64,000 bases of DNA from Hydrogenispora ethanolica (lineage in GTDB: Bacteria > Bacillota > UBA4882 > UBA8346): positions 1-64,000 of the forward strand of contig NZ_SLUN01000030.1 of the NCBI RefSeq assembly GCF_004340685.1, written 5' to 3'. Shown piece after piece: positions 7,266 to 17,169 of this stretch (the stretch's first letter is position 1; each line of letters opens with the position of its first letter). A program made the position numbers and the translations under genes. The notes under the pieces were generated by a model. That model was not told the origin of the DNA. It saw only the letters and a program-made list of their open reading frames with translations, and did not search any database.

Positions 7266-7721
7266 TTGCGGGAAATTTGCATTATCGGCATTGGCAACGA
7301 AATTCGCGGCGATGACGGGGTGGGTCCCGCCGTGGTACGGGAGTTGCAAAAAGGGGCGTTGAGCCAGCAAGCTGATTTTTTCGATCTCGGCGGCAAGCTT
7401 TTTGAGATACCGGATCTGGCGCGCTCCTATCCCTCGGCCTTCATCGTGGATGCCTTGCCGCCGGCAGGCGACCCCGGCACGATAACCTTCATTCCTTGGC
7501 ACAAACGGTGGAAGGAGCCAGTTGCCCGGTATTCGCTCCATGACTTGGATTTAATATGGCAAATGCAAATGGCCGGCGATGATGCCGAAAAAATTTGGTT
7601 GGTTGGGGTTGAAATTGCCTCGCTCGAGTGGGGTGTATGCCTTTCACCGGAACTGAATCGAAAATTGCCGGATATTATCAGGACAATAACACGCCAGATT
7701 CACTCTTTATTGGAGGAATGA
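7266..7721 (+). CDS. Hydrogenase maturation protease (HyaD/HycI family)
   Basis: A 151-residue endopeptidase. It opens with IIGIGNEIRGDDGVGPAVV, the GxGN...DDG-x-G signature of the family, whose Asp/Glu residues bind the nickel of the immature large subunit; VDALPP and SLHDLDL are the next conserved blocks. The enzyme cuts the C-terminal tail after the L2 motif once Ni is inserted. It is divergent from the hydrogenase structural genes (79 bp between starts), so the gap 7187-7265 should hold both promoters. The start is a TTG with AGGAA 10 bp upstream. Its specificity for the neighbouring large subunit, which ends L2 with Arg, is inferred from position. Confidence 0.9.
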   Translation: MREICIIGIGNEIRGDDGVGPAVVRELQKGALSQQADFFDLGGKLFEIPDLARSYPSAFIVDALPPAGDPGTITFIPWHKRWKEPVARYSLHDLDLIWQMQMAGDDAEKIWLVGVEIASLEWGVCLSPELNRKLPDIIRTITRQIHSLLEE

Positions 7722-7831
7722 ATGGCAAGCGGATCCGCTTCGCAGGAATTCCGGCATTGTCCATTTGTAATATAAAGGAAATTGCGGCTTTTTGGAGAAT
7801 GTTTCCATTAAAACAATATGGAGGTTTAGCG

Positions 7832-8089
7832 ATGCTGGATAAAATCATTGCCGAGGGCGAAGCGGTCCGCAAGAAATGCGTAAAGGATGGAACCTATGGG
7901 GAATACCTTGCCGGAGAAGCGTATGAAAAATGGATCGCCAAAGGAATCATTTATCTGGAGAAGAACCATCAAGGAGAGACGATAACCAAAAATTTTCTCG
8001 AGGCAACGCAAAGCCGTGCCGGGGAATCCATTTCCAATTATGAGAAAATGATGGGCATTTTAAAAGCAATCCAAGAATTTGAGGAATAA
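7832..8089 (+). CDS. Conserved-looking small acidic/helical protein of unknown function
   Basis: An 85-residue protein with no membrane segment, probably all helical. Blocks such as EGEAVRKKC, GEYLAGEAYEKWIAKGIIYLEKN and MMGILKAIQEF look like a short, soluble domain seen in Bacillota, but I cannot name it. The ATG at 7832 has TGGAGG eight bases upstream, whereas the longer open frame overlaps the protease gene. It lies 110 bp downstream of the maturation protease and may be cotranscribed; a terminator follows the stop. A role in hydrogenase assembly is not indicated by sequence. Confidence 0.6.
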   Translation: MLDKIIAEGEAVRKKCVKDGTYGEYLAGEAYEKWIAKGIIYLEKNHQGETITKNFLEATQSRAGESISNYEKMMGILKAIQEFEE

Positions 8090-8092
8090 GTC

Positions 8093-8113
8093 GCACCTTC
8101 GGGTGCTCTTTTA
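8093..8113 (+). terminator. Short Rho-independent terminator
   Basis: GCACC-TTCG-GGTGC (8093-8106) followed by TCTTTTATT, directly after the 7832 gene. Confidence 0.75.
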
Positions 8114-8342
8114 TTGCAAAAAAGGAAAGGGCGTAAGCCGGCGAAATCCGGGGAATCATCCGGCATGAAAAGAATTTGGGACTTGCAATTCGGTCGATGG
8201 GATGAAGGAAAGGCCGATTTTATGGAGAATATTCAGCAATTATTATTATTGGACACGTAATGGCGAATCACTCATTATTTTGAAATTTTTGGAATTGTGA
8301 GAGAACGGAAGCTCTTTTTAAAATATGCCAGGGAAAAATATT

Positions 8343-9521
8343 ATGTCAAAGTGGTTGTTGCTTTTCGTCGGTTTTTTGCTCTTTGAGGGTTGGGCCGCCG
8401 CGGCGCCGGAGGTCGTGCGAACCCCCCTCGCCGTCCCGGGGATCGGAACGGTCCACCGCTATCGGATCGGCCGGAATGTCACCATCGGGGTCAATTTTAA
8501 TTTAGAATTACTGTGCATCGCCACGGCGGCCGGCAGCGGGTTTACCCACCCGGGATACGGCGCCGTTCAAAATGAAATCCGTGATCAGAGCCAGGCTTAT
8601 TACAGCATGTTTCAGACGATGCAAAGCGCCCTGGCGATGAATGATTTGTCCTTGCGGATGATGGCGCTTCCGGCGCGGAAGTTCAGCACCCCCATTCTGA
8701 GTCGAGTTTTAAACCGCGGCCAGATTTTATCCGGGACATTCGGTTATCAGACAAGGCCTTCCGAAAAGCTGGCGGATTTCCCATTAATCGGCACACTGCG
8801 GAGCTTTTATCGGGAAAGCGATTCGGGACGTTTTTTCGCCCAGTTGCTTCCCGAATATAATCGCATCACGGATCGTTTTGTTGTAAGGTTTAAAGCCCAT
8901 TATATCGGGCAGCTCGAGGATTTCTTCGGGGTCGATGCGGGTCAGAACCGTTTTAACATCATTTTGTCGCCGCTGTATAGCGGGGGAGGAGCTTTATACC
9001 TGATCAACCGGCAAGGCACAACCACCCATTTCGCCATCATTAATCCCTGCTTGCCACGGGCCCGGATCCTTCGGTTGTTATATCACGAAACGGCTCATAC
9101 TTTCTTAATGCCGCTGCTCCAGCGACGGATGAGCCTCCTGCGGAGGTACAGGATCTATCAGAATGCTCTGAACCCGGAGGTTGACGGAGTGGTGCGCAAT
9201 AATTTTTATAGTTTGATGAATGAAACCTTGGCTCGGGTCATCACCGCGAGCATGATAGCGCAGTATCAAGATGGCGCCGCCGCAGAACAGCTTATCTTGA
9301 GAGAAAAGAATTCCGGCTGGAAAAACATTGACGAACTGTATTCCCTGGTTCAGAATCAATACCTGACTCAGCGGGAGCGGTATCCGACTTTCGACGATTT
9401 TCTGCCGGTCATTTTTCGGTACTTGAAAGTCAAAAGCACCGGAGAATCATTCGATATCGGGCCGCCATTCCGGACAGCGCAACCAATTGTCATGGCCAAA
9501 ACCCATCCGGCGAATGGCTGA
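8343..9521 (+). CDS. Secreted HExxH (gluzincin-like) metallopeptidase candidate, DUF4932-like
   Basis: A 392-residue protein with an N-terminal signal peptide (WLLLFVGFLLFEGWAAAA). LYHETAHTF at about residues 242-250 contains HExxH, the zinc-binding helix of metallopeptidases, and NETLARVI about 50 residues later offers the Glu expected of a gluzincin third ligand. The general plan resembles DUF4932-type secreted proteins, an assignment from memory of family layout rather than a search. The start is placed at the ATG at 8343 because AGGGA precedes it; an in-frame ATG at 8325 has no site. The gene is monocistronic with repeats downstream. Substrate unknown. Confidence 0.65.
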   Translation: MSKWLLLFVGFLLFEGWAAAAPEVVRTPLAVPGIGTVHRYRIGRNVTIGVNFNLELLCIATAAGSGFTHPGYGAVQNEIRDQSQAYYSMFQTMQSALAMNDLSLRMMALPARKFSTPILSRVLNRGQILSGTFGYQTRPSEKLADFPLIGTLRSFYRESDSGRFFAQLLPEYNRITDRFVVRFKAHYIGQLEDFFGVDAGQNRFNIILSPLYSGGGALYLINRQGTTTHFAIINPCLPRARILRLLYHETAHTFLMPLLQRRMSLLRRYRIYQNALNPEVDGVVRNNFYSLMNETLARVITASMIAQYQDGAAAEQLILREKNSGWKNIDELYSLVQNQYLTQRERYPTFDDFLPVIFRYLKVKSTGESFDIGPPFRTAQPIVMAKTHPANG

Positions 9522-9559
9522 GCGCCCGGGTCAGCACATTCGTCTTAACCCTTGGAAAC

Positions 9560-9885
9560 CTTGTTGCGCTCTGAGAACGGAGGGAATGAACCGAAAATTT
9601 GGTTCATGGGAGAACTTCTGGAACAAAACAGGCGGGCCAACGTTGAAAGAATTAGAAGCGTTGTGAAAAACCCTGTCCGAAGGCCAGGGTGAACACAAAA
9701 GCTCAGAAAAGCAAGTGATAAAGTCGTTTTTTAGTCCATTGGAAGGATGATTTCCAAATTTGAGGACTTTATCACATGGCTTTTAGGAGAGTTAAGACCA
9801 GACTCTTCGAAATGTTCATCATGGATCCTCCTTTTCAAAGTCCGGCGACTGGGCAAAATACCATCGTCGGACTTCTTCTTTTTTC
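9560..9885 (+). ncRNA. Structured RNA candidate, copy 2, interrupted by a family A element
   Basis: The right part (9785-9885) has the same order as copy 1: a GAGAGT-x-AGACCAGACTC hairpin, CCTCCTTTT, then an 11-bp stem (9838-9848 with 9864-9874) followed by CTTCTTTTTTC, a good terminator. The left part (to about 9651) shares AACAAAA-x-AG-CGGGC-x-ACGTT with copy 1. A family A repeat (9652-9785) separates the two parts. No coding frame fits. Confidence 0.4.
9652..9785. mobile_element. Family A short MITE-like element, copy 2
   Basis: Left end TTAGAAGCGTTGTGA and right end TATCACATGGCTTTTA are imperfect inverted repeats. Inside are a CCCTGTCC-GAAGG-CCAGGG hairpin, AAGTGATAAAGTCG and, facing it, GACTTTATCAC. 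It matches the copy at 62285-62419 over its whole length. Confidence 0.7.
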
Positions 9886-10025
9886 ATATTTTCTACTCTG
9901 TGCAGCTGAGGGCGAAAATGACATGGATTGGCTGCTTGACAATGGCAAGGGACGGGGGTACATTAATTTCATAGAACGTATTCGGTGAATTTGTTCACCG
10001 GAACAGAAGGGACGGAGGCCAGGAT

Positions 10026-12023
10026 ATGCGAGACAAATACGCAAGCTTGTTTGAGGAGACTGCCATCGGCACATGCCGGCTGAAGAATCGTTTTGCGATG
10101 GCGCCGATGGGTCCGTTGGGGCTTGGCGACGCCGAAGGCGGCTTCAATCAACGGGGGATCGATTATTATGTGGAGCGGGCCCGCGGCGGTACGGGCCTGA
10201 TCATTACCGGAGTCACCTTTGTGGATAACCGGATCGAGCAGCATGATATGCCTAGTGTCCCTTGCTCCACCCATAATTCGGTTCATTTTATCCGCACCGC
10301 CCGGGAGTTGACGGAGAAGATTCATGCCTACGATTCGAAGATCTTTTTGCAGTTGTCCGGCGGATTTGGCCGGGTTACCATTCCGACGAATTTGGGAGAG
10401 CATCCGCCGGTGGCGCCTTCTCCCATCCCCCACCGCTGGCTGGATAAAACCTGCCGGCCGTTGACCCGGGAGGAGATCCACGAGATTGTGGTGCAGTTCG
10501 GGAAAGGCGCCTTCCATGCCAAGCGGGCCGGATTCGACGGCGTTCAGATTCATGCGGTGCATGAAGGCTATTTGCTGGATCAGTTCGCTATCGCCCTGTT
10601 TAATCAGCGCGATGACGAATACGGCGGGAGCCTCGAAAACCGCTTGCGGTTCGCGCGGGAAGTGTTAATGGAGATCAAGCGGACCTGCGGGGCCGATTTC
10701 CCGGTCACGTTGCGTTACAGCGTCAAAAGCTTCATCAAGGACTGGCGGGTCGGCGCGTTGCCGGGCGAAGCATTCAGCGAAAAAGGCAAGGACGTTGCCG
10801 AAGGCATCGAGGCTGCCAGGTTGCTGGCGCAATACGGCTATGACGCGCTGGATGTGGATGTAGGGTGTTATGATGCTTGGTGGTGGAACCATCCGCCGAT
10901 GTACCAGGAGAAGGGGTTGTATATTCCCTACGCCAAAATGGTACGGGAGGCCGTCGACGTGCCGGTGATCTGCGCGGGACGGATGGACGATCCCGAACTG
11001 GCGCTAAAGGCTCTCAACGAAGGCGCGTGCGACATCATCTCCCTGGGACGGCCGCTGTTGGCCGATCCAGAGTATGTGAATAAATTGGCGGCCGGCCATA
11101 CCGCCGCGATCCGGCCATGCATTTCTTGCCAAGAAGGCTGCATGGGACGCATTCAGGAATATTCGGCGCTCAATTGCGCCGTCAATCCGCAGGCCTGCCG
11201 CGAACGTTCGGAGCGTCTGGTGCCCGCCCCGCGCCAGAAACGGATCCTGATCGTCGGCGGAGGGGTAGCCGGCTGCGAGGCTGCCCGGGTGCTGGCATTG
11301 CGCGGCCATGAGCCGGCGGTTTATGAAAAAACGGACCGGCTCGGCGGGAATCTGATCCCCGGCGGCATGCCTTCCTTTAAGGAGGACGATCATGCCCTGG
11401 CGGCCTGGTATGCCCATCAACTGAAGCAACTCGGCGTCGCGGTGCACTTGAATGCGGCAATGGATGCCGAAGCCATCCGCAATTGGGGGGCGGACGCGGT
11501 GATCGTGGCGACCGGCTCGAATCCCAAAATGGTAACGCTGGAAGGGGCCCCGCTTTATCCCGCCGCCGACGTACTGTTGGGAAGAGTAAAAGCCGGGCAA
11601 GACGTGGTGGTGATCGGCGGCGGACTGGTCGGCTGCGAGATCGCACTCTGGCTCCGCGAGCAGCAAAAAACAGTGACCATCGTCGAAACGCTGCCGAAAC
11701 TATTGGCCATCAACGCCCCGTTGTGTCACGCCAACAGCGACATGCTGGCGGCACTGATCCCCTTCAAAGGCATCGACGCCATCACTTCCGCCAAGGTAAC
11801 CGGCTATGAGGACGGTTCGGCGCTGGTGGAAACGGCCGACGGGACGCGGCGGGTCAAGGCGGACACGGTCATCGCGGCCATCGGCTACCTGCCGGAGAAT
11901 ACGCTCTACCAAAAACTGCGGCCGGAGCTTCCAGAGCTATATCTGCTGGGCGACGCCCGCCGGGTCGCCAACATCATGTATGCGATCTGGGACGCTTACG
12001 AAGTGGCCAGCCACATTCAGTAG
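10026..12023 (+). CDS. NADH:flavin oxidoreductase / 2,4-dienoyl-CoA reductase-type enzyme (OYE-FAD fusion)
   Basis: A 665-residue enzyme with three parts: an FMN-binding old yellow enzyme TIM barrel (residues about 5-340, with HAVHEGYLLDQF at the active site), a 4Fe-4S segment (CISCQEGC...LNCAVNP, about 363-384), and an FAD/NAD module with two Rossmann motifs (ILIVGGGVAGCEAA at about 404 and VVVIGGGLVGCEIA at about 520). Electrons would pass from NAD(P)H through FAD and the cluster to FMN, to reduce an activated C=C or similar group. Members include 2,4-dienoyl-CoA reductase, trimethylamine dehydrogenase and bile-acid or steroid reductases; the substrate cannot be read here. GGAGG precedes the ATG. 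A TetR gene follows and may regulate it. Confidence 0.9.
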   Translation: MRDKYASLFEETAIGTCRLKNRFAMAPMGPLGLGDAEGGFNQRGIDYYVERARGGTGLIITGVTFVDNRIEQHDMPSVPCSTHNSVHFIRTARELTEKIHAYDSKIFLQLSGGFGRVTIPTNLGEHPPVAPSPIPHRWLDKTCRPLTREEIHEIVVQFGKGAFHAKRAGFDGVQIHAVHEGYLLDQFAIALFNQRDDEYGGSLENRLRFAREVLMEIKRTCGADFPVTLRYSVKSFIKDWRVGALPGEAFSEKGKDVAEGIEAARLLAQYGYDALDVDVGCYDAWWWNHPPMYQEKGLYIPYAKMVREAVDVPVICAGRMDDPELALKALNEGACDIISLGRPLLADPEYVNKLAAGHTAAIRPCISCQEGCMGRIQEYSALNCAVNPQACRERSERLVPAPRQKRILIVGGGVAGCEAARVLALRGHEPAVYEKTDRLGGNLIPGGMPSFKEDDHALAAWYAHQLKQLGVAVHLNAAMDAEAIRNWGADAVIVATGSNPKMVTLEGAPLYPAADVLLGRVKAGQDVVVIGGGLVGCEIALWLREQQKTVTIVETLPKLLAINAPLCHANSDMLAALIPFKGIDAITSAKVTGYEDGSALVETADGTRRVKADTVIAAIGYLPENTLYQKLRPELPELYLLGDARRVANIMYAIWDAYEVASHIQ

Positions 12024-12102
12024 GCGGGAGGCGGACTTCTCATTTTTAAATTTTCCACAGGATGATCTTAGGATTCAATAGACTTGATCCCAGGGCTTTT
12101 AG

Positions 12103-12108
12103 TATAAT
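12103..12108 (+). promoter_or_regulatory. Putative -10 box of the TetR gene
   Basis: TATAAT lies 23 bp upstream of the start codon; no clear -35 at the right distance (TTGATC ends only 13 bp before it). Confidence 0.4.
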
Positions 12109-12131
12109 GGTCACTGTAAAGGAGGGCCTTC

Positions 12132-12716
12132 ATGGCCAAGCGGTTGACCAATCGTACCAAGCAGGCTTTATCCACTAAAAACCGGATTTATCAGAACGGG
12201 GTCAAGCTGATCGAAAAATACGGCTATGAGAATGTGACCGTCGATCAGATTGCCAAAAAGGCCGGGGTCTCCGTCGGTACCTACTATCATTATTTTCAGT
12301 CGAAGTTCGACTTGTTCGTGGAGATCTACCGGCACGGCGATGAATATTTTAAAGCCAAGGTTCCCGAGCTTTTGAAGCAGTATGCGAGCTGTCCGGACAG
12401 GGTGAGCGCCTACTTCGGCCTTTACGCCCAGCTGGCTATCGATGACGGCCTGGAGATGGTCAGGAATCTCTATGTACCCACCAACAAAATGTTTATCAGC
12501 CATGGCCGGGCCATGCAAGATTTATTAACCGGCATCCTGCGGCAGGGGCAGGAAAGCGGCGAAGTCTCCGGCAGCGTTCCCCCCGAAACGATCACCGAAC
12601 GGCTTTTTGTTGCCGCACGAGGTGTCATTTTTGACTGGAGCCTGCATGATGGGGAAAGTGATCTCATTGCAGACATGAAGGATATGATCCAAAGACTGCT
12701 GCGTACGTATCTTTGA
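12132..12716 (+). CDS. TetR/AcrR family transcriptional regulator
   Basis: A 194-residue repressor-type protein. Residues about 15-60 form the TetR helix-turn-helix (GYENVTVDQIAKKAGVSVGTYYHYFQSK), and the remaining all-helical part is the ligand-binding and dimer domain. GGAGG lies seven bases before the ATG. It is 108 bp downstream of the flavin reductase, with its own likely -10 box, so it is probably a local regulator of that gene and of itself. A terminator follows. The inducer is unknown. Confidence 0.9.
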   Translation: MAKRLTNRTKQALSTKNRIYQNGVKLIEKYGYENVTVDQIAKKAGVSVGTYYHYFQSKFDLFVEIYRHGDEYFKAKVPELLKQYASCPDRVSAYFGLYAQLAIDDGLEMVRNLYVPTNKMFISHGRAMQDLLTGILRQGQESGEVSGSVPPETITERLFVAARGVIFDWSLHDGESDLIADMKDMIQRLLRTYL

Positions 12717-12729
12717 AACGCAGCCGCTG

Positions 12730-12763
12730 GACTCGCCGGTAATAAGGGCGGGTCTTTCTTTTT
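12730..12763 (+). terminator. Terminator of the TetR gene
   Basis: GACTCGCC (12730-12737) pairs with GGCGGGTC (12747-12754, one G-T pair), then TTTCTTTTT. The rest of the gap to 13104 holds only GC-rich hairpin-forming sequence near 12970-13005 and no gene. Confidence 0.75.
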
Positions 12764-13103
12764 GGGAAAATGAAGGGGGATTTTGACTGGCGCAACCCGC
12801 AGCAATGAAGGTTTCTTGGTTTCTCGCGGCTTGCCTTCGTACTTGAAGACGGCCGTTTTTTATTGCCGCGAAGGGGATGCCGGTTTGGTTTCAATCGTGT
12901 TAACGGAGTCATTGGTTATTCAGGAGTGAATGGTCCGGCCCGATAATCATCCAGTGGGCAATGCGCAAAAGCCGCGCGGCGCCCCGGCGCCGTTCCCGCG
13001 CCGCCGGATTTCGGTCCAAAATGATTGAACTGCGGTACCGAGCTTTGTTAAAAATCGGGATCCAATAGGATCCCCTTTAAAACTTCAAGGAGGATCAGAA
13101 TTG

Positions 13104-16100
13104 ATGCAATGGAAAGTCTGTAACGCGAAATCGTTTCGCGCCCGGGCGATCGGAGTGGTATGCCTGGTCTCGCTGCTTTGTCTGGCTATCGCTTCCGGAA
13201 TCAACTATTATGTTTCCTATCACGCGCTGATGGACGAGTCGGAGCAAGCCCTGACCGAATCGGCCGGCAAATTCGCCGCCACCATCAACGGCTGGCTCAC
13301 GACGCAAGGCAAGGTGGTCGAGGAGATCACCGCCGATCTCGAGTTCAGAAAAGATTTGGACCCCCGGGGCTTGGTGGAGTTCTTCAAGATGAAACTCAGG
13401 GACAATCCCGCGTTTGGCAACGTATATCTGGGGCTTTACGATAAGCGGTTTATTAACGGCACGGAATGGGTGCCGCCGGCGGGTTACGATCCTTCCCAAC
13501 GCCCCTGGTTCCAGCAGACCATCGCCAAGGACGGCCTGACTTTCACCGACCCGTACCAGGATATGATCACCCGGAAGATGACGGTGACCGTCGCCAAGCC
13601 GTTGCGGTGGAAAGGCACCGTGGTCGGAGTGGTGGGGGTCGATATTTATGTCGATTTCCTGACCGATTTGGTGAAAAACGCCAAACAGGGCAAGGCCGGC
13701 TATGCCTTTCTGCTGGATGCGGGGCACAATTTCCTGGTCCATCCCTTCCCGGAGTTCCAACCCCGCGAAGACGGCTTCAGCAAGCTGGACACCGTCTTGA
13801 ACGGCAGGTTCGGAGCGGTCGCCGAGCGACTCCGGGGACGGCAGGCGCTCATTACGATCCAGCAGGATTATGACAAGGTGTCAAAGTATTTCGTGATGGC
13901 CCCGGTCCCCGAGGTGGGCTGGACTTTCGGCTTTGCAGTGCCGGTGGCCGAATTCGCCGCCAAACTGAACGGGCTGATCATCGGGTTTTTGATCGCCCTG
14001 GCCGTCTCGCTGATCGTGGGCGTGGCCCTGGCCTCGTTATTCGTCAGCCAGCTGGTGCGGCCGATCCGCAAGCTGACCGCGGCCGCCAAACAGTTGACCG
14101 TGGGCGATGTGGCAGTCGAGATCCGGGCCGATAGCCGCGACGAAATTGGCGAGCTGGCGGAGGCTTTCCGGGTTTTGGCCCAGAGCATCCGCGAACAGAC
14201 CGAATTGGCCAACCGGATCGCCGACGGCGACCTGGCGGTGGAGGTCCGGCTGAAATCCGAGCACGACCAGCAAGGCCACAGTATGCAGAAGATGGTCGAA
14301 ACCCTGCGGGAGCTGGCGGCCACCACCAATCAATTGACCCAGGCGGCGGCGGCCGGCCAGTTGAGCGTCAGAGGCGAGGAGGGCCGTTTCAAAGGCGTCT
14401 ATGCGGAGATTGTGTTGGGAATCAACCAGACCCTGGATAGGGTGGTCCGGCCGCTGAATACCGCGGCCCAGTATGTGCAGAGAATCGGCCGCGGCGATAT
14501 TCCGGAGCGGATCACCGAGACCTATCCCGGCGACTTCGATGAGTTGAAGCAGAGCATTAACGCCTGTATCGACGGGCTGGAGGCGGTCAAGGAATGCAAC
14601 CGGGTGTTGCAATCCCTGGCGGTCTACGATTTCACGGTGCCATTCACCGAGGAGGGGCTGGGCATTTACGGCGACATGGCCGCGGCCATCCAGGAGCTCC
14701 GACTGCGGCTCATTCAGATGCAGACCATCTTCCAGCAGATCGCCGCCGGCGATCTGCAGCAGCTGGAGACATTGCGTCAGGCCGGGAAACGGAGCGAGCA
14801 GGATCAAGCTTCGCCGGCGCTCATCCGGATGATGGAGACGATCCAGGCCATGGTCGAGGAGACGCTGCGCCTTTCCGCCGCGGCGGTGGCCGGACAGTTG
14901 GAGTCCAGAGGCGAAGCGGAGCACTTCACCGGCGAATACCGGCGGGTCATCGCCGGGTTCAATCAGACCCTGGACGCCATCGTCGCCCCCTTGCGCGAAG
15001 CCCAACAGGTGTTGCAGCGGATGGCGGTGAACGATTTCACCGTTCCCATGGACAGCGCCAAATATCAGGGGGCGCTGCAGAATTTGGGCGACGACATCAA
15101 CCTGGTCCGCGACCGGCTGCTGACCATTCAGGATATCGCGGTCCGGATCGGGAAAGGGGATCTGAGCAAGCTGGCGGAGTTTCGAAGCATCGGCCGGCAC
15201 TCCGAGAATGACCGCTTGCTTCCTTCCTTCATCGCCATGATGGAAGCCATCGCCAATCTCATCGCCGAGGTGGAACGGCTGACCGGCGCGGCCGTCAACG
15301 GGGAGCTGAAAGCCAGAGGCGACGTGGCCCAGTTTGAGGGCGGCTACCAGAAGATTGTGGCCGGTTTCAACCGCACGCTCGATGCGGTTATCGAACCGGT
15401 GCACGAGGCCTCCGCCGTTCTGCAGGAGATGGCCGAGGGCAATCTGGCGGTACAGGTCAGTGGCGCATACCAGGGCGACCATGTCCTGCTGGCCCAGGCG
15501 CTCAATCATACGATAGCAGCGTTTCACCAGGTTTTGACGGAGATCGGCCATGCCGCCGACCAGGTGGCTTCGGGCGCTCAACAGATCTCCGATTCGGGCC
15601 AGGTTCTTTCCCAGGCGGCCGCCGAGCAAGCCAGCACCGTGCAGGAGATCACCGCCACCATGACCGAGATTGCGGCCCAGACCCGGCAGAACGCCCAGAA
15701 CGCCAACCAGGCCAGCACCATTGCGGCCGAATCCCGGGAACACGGCATCCAGGGCGACGCCGAGATGCGAAAGATGCTGGAGGCCATGACCGGCATCAAC
15801 GAAGCCTCGGAAAGCATCTCCAAGATCATCAAGGTCATTGACGAGATTGCCTTCCAAACCAATATTCTCGCCCTGAACGCCGCGGTCGAGGCGGCCCGGG
15901 CCGGGCAGCACGGCAAGGGCTTTGCCGTGGTGGCCGAGGAGGTGCGCAACCTGGCGGTGCGCAGCGCGAATGCGGCCAAGGAGACGACGGCCCTGATCGA
16001 AGGCTCGATGCAGCGGGTCCAGGCCGGAACGCAGATCGCCCAGCAGACCGCCGCCTCCCTGCAGCAGATCCTCGACGGCTCCACCCGTACGGCCCAGCTG

Positions 16101-16295
16101 CTGGCGGAGATTGCCGCGGCCTCCAATGAGCAGGCGACCGGGATCGCCCAAGTCAACCAGGGGATCAACCTGGTGGCGGATTCCACCGGGACCAACACGG
16201 CTACGGCCGAACAGAGCGCTTCCGCCAGCGAGGAGTTGGCCGGCCAGGCCGTTACCTTGCGCGGCATGGTCGAAAGGTTCCGGTTGAAAAATTGA
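13104..16295 (+). CDS. Methyl-accepting chemotaxis protein with dCache sensor and repeated HAMP-like linker
   Basis: A 1063-residue receptor. TM1 (about residues 14-33) and TM2 (about 291-313) enclose an extracellular double-Cache sensor domain. A HAMP domain follows TM2, then some 400 residues of repeating HAMP-like helices with motifs such as [28 protein letters not shown] and FNQTLDAIV, before the signalling domain. The hairpin tip is [23 protein letters not shown], the part that contacts CheA/CheW. Several such linker units are unusual compared with a standard 550-660 residue receptor. Start at the ATG at 13104 with AAGGAGG upstream (a TTG is the codon before). No che genes are adjacent. 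The C-terminus lacks a CheR-docking pentapeptide. Confidence 0.93.
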   Translation: MQWKVCNAKSFRARAIGVVCLVSLLCLAIASGINYYVSYHALMDESEQALTESAGKFAATINGWLTTQGKVVEEITADLEFRKDLDPRGLVEFFKMKLRDNPAFGNVYLGLYDKRFINGTEWVPPAGYDPSQRPWFQQTIAKDGLTFTDPYQDMITRKMTVTVAKPLRWKGTVVGVVGVDIYVDFLTDLVKNAKQGKAGYAFLLDAGHNFLVHPFPEFQPREDGFSKLDTVLNGRFGAVAERLRGRQALITIQQDYDKVSKYFVMAPVPEVGWTFGFAVPVAEFAAKLNGLIIGFLIALAVSLIVGVALASLFVSQLVRPIRKLTAAAKQLTVGDVAVEIRADSRDEIGELAEAFRVLAQSIREQTELANRIADGDLAVEVRLKSEHDQQGHSMQKMVETLRELAATTNQLTQAAAAGQLSVRGEEGRFKGVYAEIVLGINQTLDRVVRPLNTAAQYVQRIGRGDIPERITETYPGDFDELKQSINACIDGLEAVKECNRVLQSLAVYDFTVPFTEEGLGIYGDMAAAIQELRLRLIQMQTIFQQIAAGDLQQLETLRQAGKRSEQDQASPALIRMMETIQAMVEETLRLSAAAVAGQLESRGEAEHFTGEYRRVIAGFNQTLDAIVAPLREAQQVLQRMAVNDFTVPMDSAKYQGALQNLGDDINLVRDRLLTIQDIAVRIGKGDLSKLAEFRSIGRHSENDRLLPSFIAMMEAIANLIAEVERLTGAAVNGELKARGDVAQFEGGYQKIVAGFNRTLDAVIEPVHEASAVLQEMAEGNLAVQVSGAYQGDHVLLAQALNHTIAAFHQVLTEIGHAADQVASGAQQISDSGQVLSQAAAEQASTVQEITATMTEIAAQTRQNAQNANQASTIAAESREHGIQGDAEMRKMLEAMTGINEASESISKIIKVIDEIAFQTNILALNAAVEAARAGQHGKGFAVVAEEVRNLAVRSANAAKETTALIEGSMQRVQAGTQIAQQTAASLQQILDGSTRTAQLLAEIAAASNEQATGIAQVNQGINLVADSTGTNTATAEQSASASEELAGQAVTLRGMVERFRLKN

Positions 16296-16364
16296 GCGCC
16301 GTCCGCCGCCGCTCCGCCCGGGAGCCGGTTCCGGCCGGAGCGGACCCGGGCGCGCCCGGTGGCG
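16296..16364. other. GC-rich hairpin between convergent genes
   Basis: CCGCTCCG and CGGAGCGG arms, and outer AGCGCC/GGCGCT arms, can fold between the convergent chemoreceptor and pentapeptide-repeat genes. No T tract follows, so its terminator function is uncertain. Confidence 0.35.
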
Positions 16365-17021
16365 CTATTCCTTGACAACCAGTCCCATCAGCCGCGCCAG
16401 CGCGACCGCCTGGATCGGAGCGACGATGGCGCCTTTCAGGTCTTCGAGGCGGATGCCGATCCCGTCGATCTGGCAGTCGCTCAGATCGATCCCTTTCAGT
16501 CGCGCTCCGGACAGTTGCGCCTGCCGCAAGTCGCAGTCTTGCAAAGCGGTCTTGACGAAGCTGGCTCCTTGAAAATCGGCCGCCGGCAACAGGCATTTCG
16601 CGAAGCGGACCTGCTCCAGATCGGCGAAACGGAAAAAGCCGTAGCTCCCGTCGCAGCCATCGAAGACCACATGGCGCAGGGTCGCGCCATTCAGGTCGAT
16701 CCCTACGGCCTGGCAGCGGAGAAAGACCACCCGGTGCAGGATGGCTCCGCTGATATCCAGGTTTCGCAGATCGCAATCTTCGAACCGGACATCGGTCAGT
16801 TCGATCGCTTTCAAGGCGGTCCGCTGAAAAGCGACCTTGCGGAAGAGCGTCTGCCGGAACAGGACGTGGTCGGCCTGTTGATCCCGGATCGCGGCGCCGG
16901 TGACGCTCCCCGCCGTGAAGCAATCCTCGGAGCGGATGCCGCGCTCGAAAGCGGGATACTCCTGGAGCTCGGCGGGGAGTCGCGGCGGTGTAATTTTGCA
17001 ATCAGTTTTTGAATCACTCAT
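16365..17021 (-). CDS. Pentapeptide-repeat protein
   Basis: A 218-residue protein. Residues about 55-190 are tandem pentapeptide repeats of the A(D/N)Lxx type (for example LTDVRFEDCDLRNLDISGA and CDLRQAQLSGARLKGIDLSDC), which fold as a right-handed quadrilateral beta-helix. The C-terminal helix LEDLKGAIVAPIQAVALARLMGLVV is the usual cap in Bacillota homologues. Some relatives (Qnr, MfpA) mimic DNA and protect gyrase, but most have no known role, and nothing here points to gyrase. GAGG precedes the ATG. It is convergent with the chemoreceptor. Confidence 0.85.
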   Translation of the reverse strand: MSDSKTDCKITPPRLPAELQEYPAFERGIRSEDCFTAGSVTGAAIRDQQADHVLFRQTLFRKVAFQRTALKAIELTDVRFEDCDLRNLDISGAILHRVVFLRCQAVGIDLNGATLRHVVFDGCDGSYGFFRFADLEQVRFAKCLLPAADFQGASFVKTALQDCDLRQAQLSGARLKGIDLSDCQIDGIGIRLEDLKGAIVAPIQAVALARLMGLVVKE

Positions 17022-17169
17022 GGTTCGTCCTCAAAATGGATCAACGGACCGACGGCCGGTCTGGTTCCCCACCGCCCCATCCGACCAACCGGGCCTTGGT
17101 TTGCACGCCCGGCGACACGGCTAAATTGTCGAGTCGCCGGTTTTTTTTCCGCTTGCCGCTCGCTCGCGC

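Noticed and set aside
8165-8260. 31-aa ORF after the 7832 gene's terminator
   Set aside because: Only a weak purine-rich stretch 11 bases upstream and no recognisable sequence; not enough to call a gene.
14037-16151. 704-aa open frame antisense to the chemoreceptor
   Set aside because: GC-rich third positions of the chemoreceptor leave the opposite strand open; the plus frame has unmistakable MCP domains.
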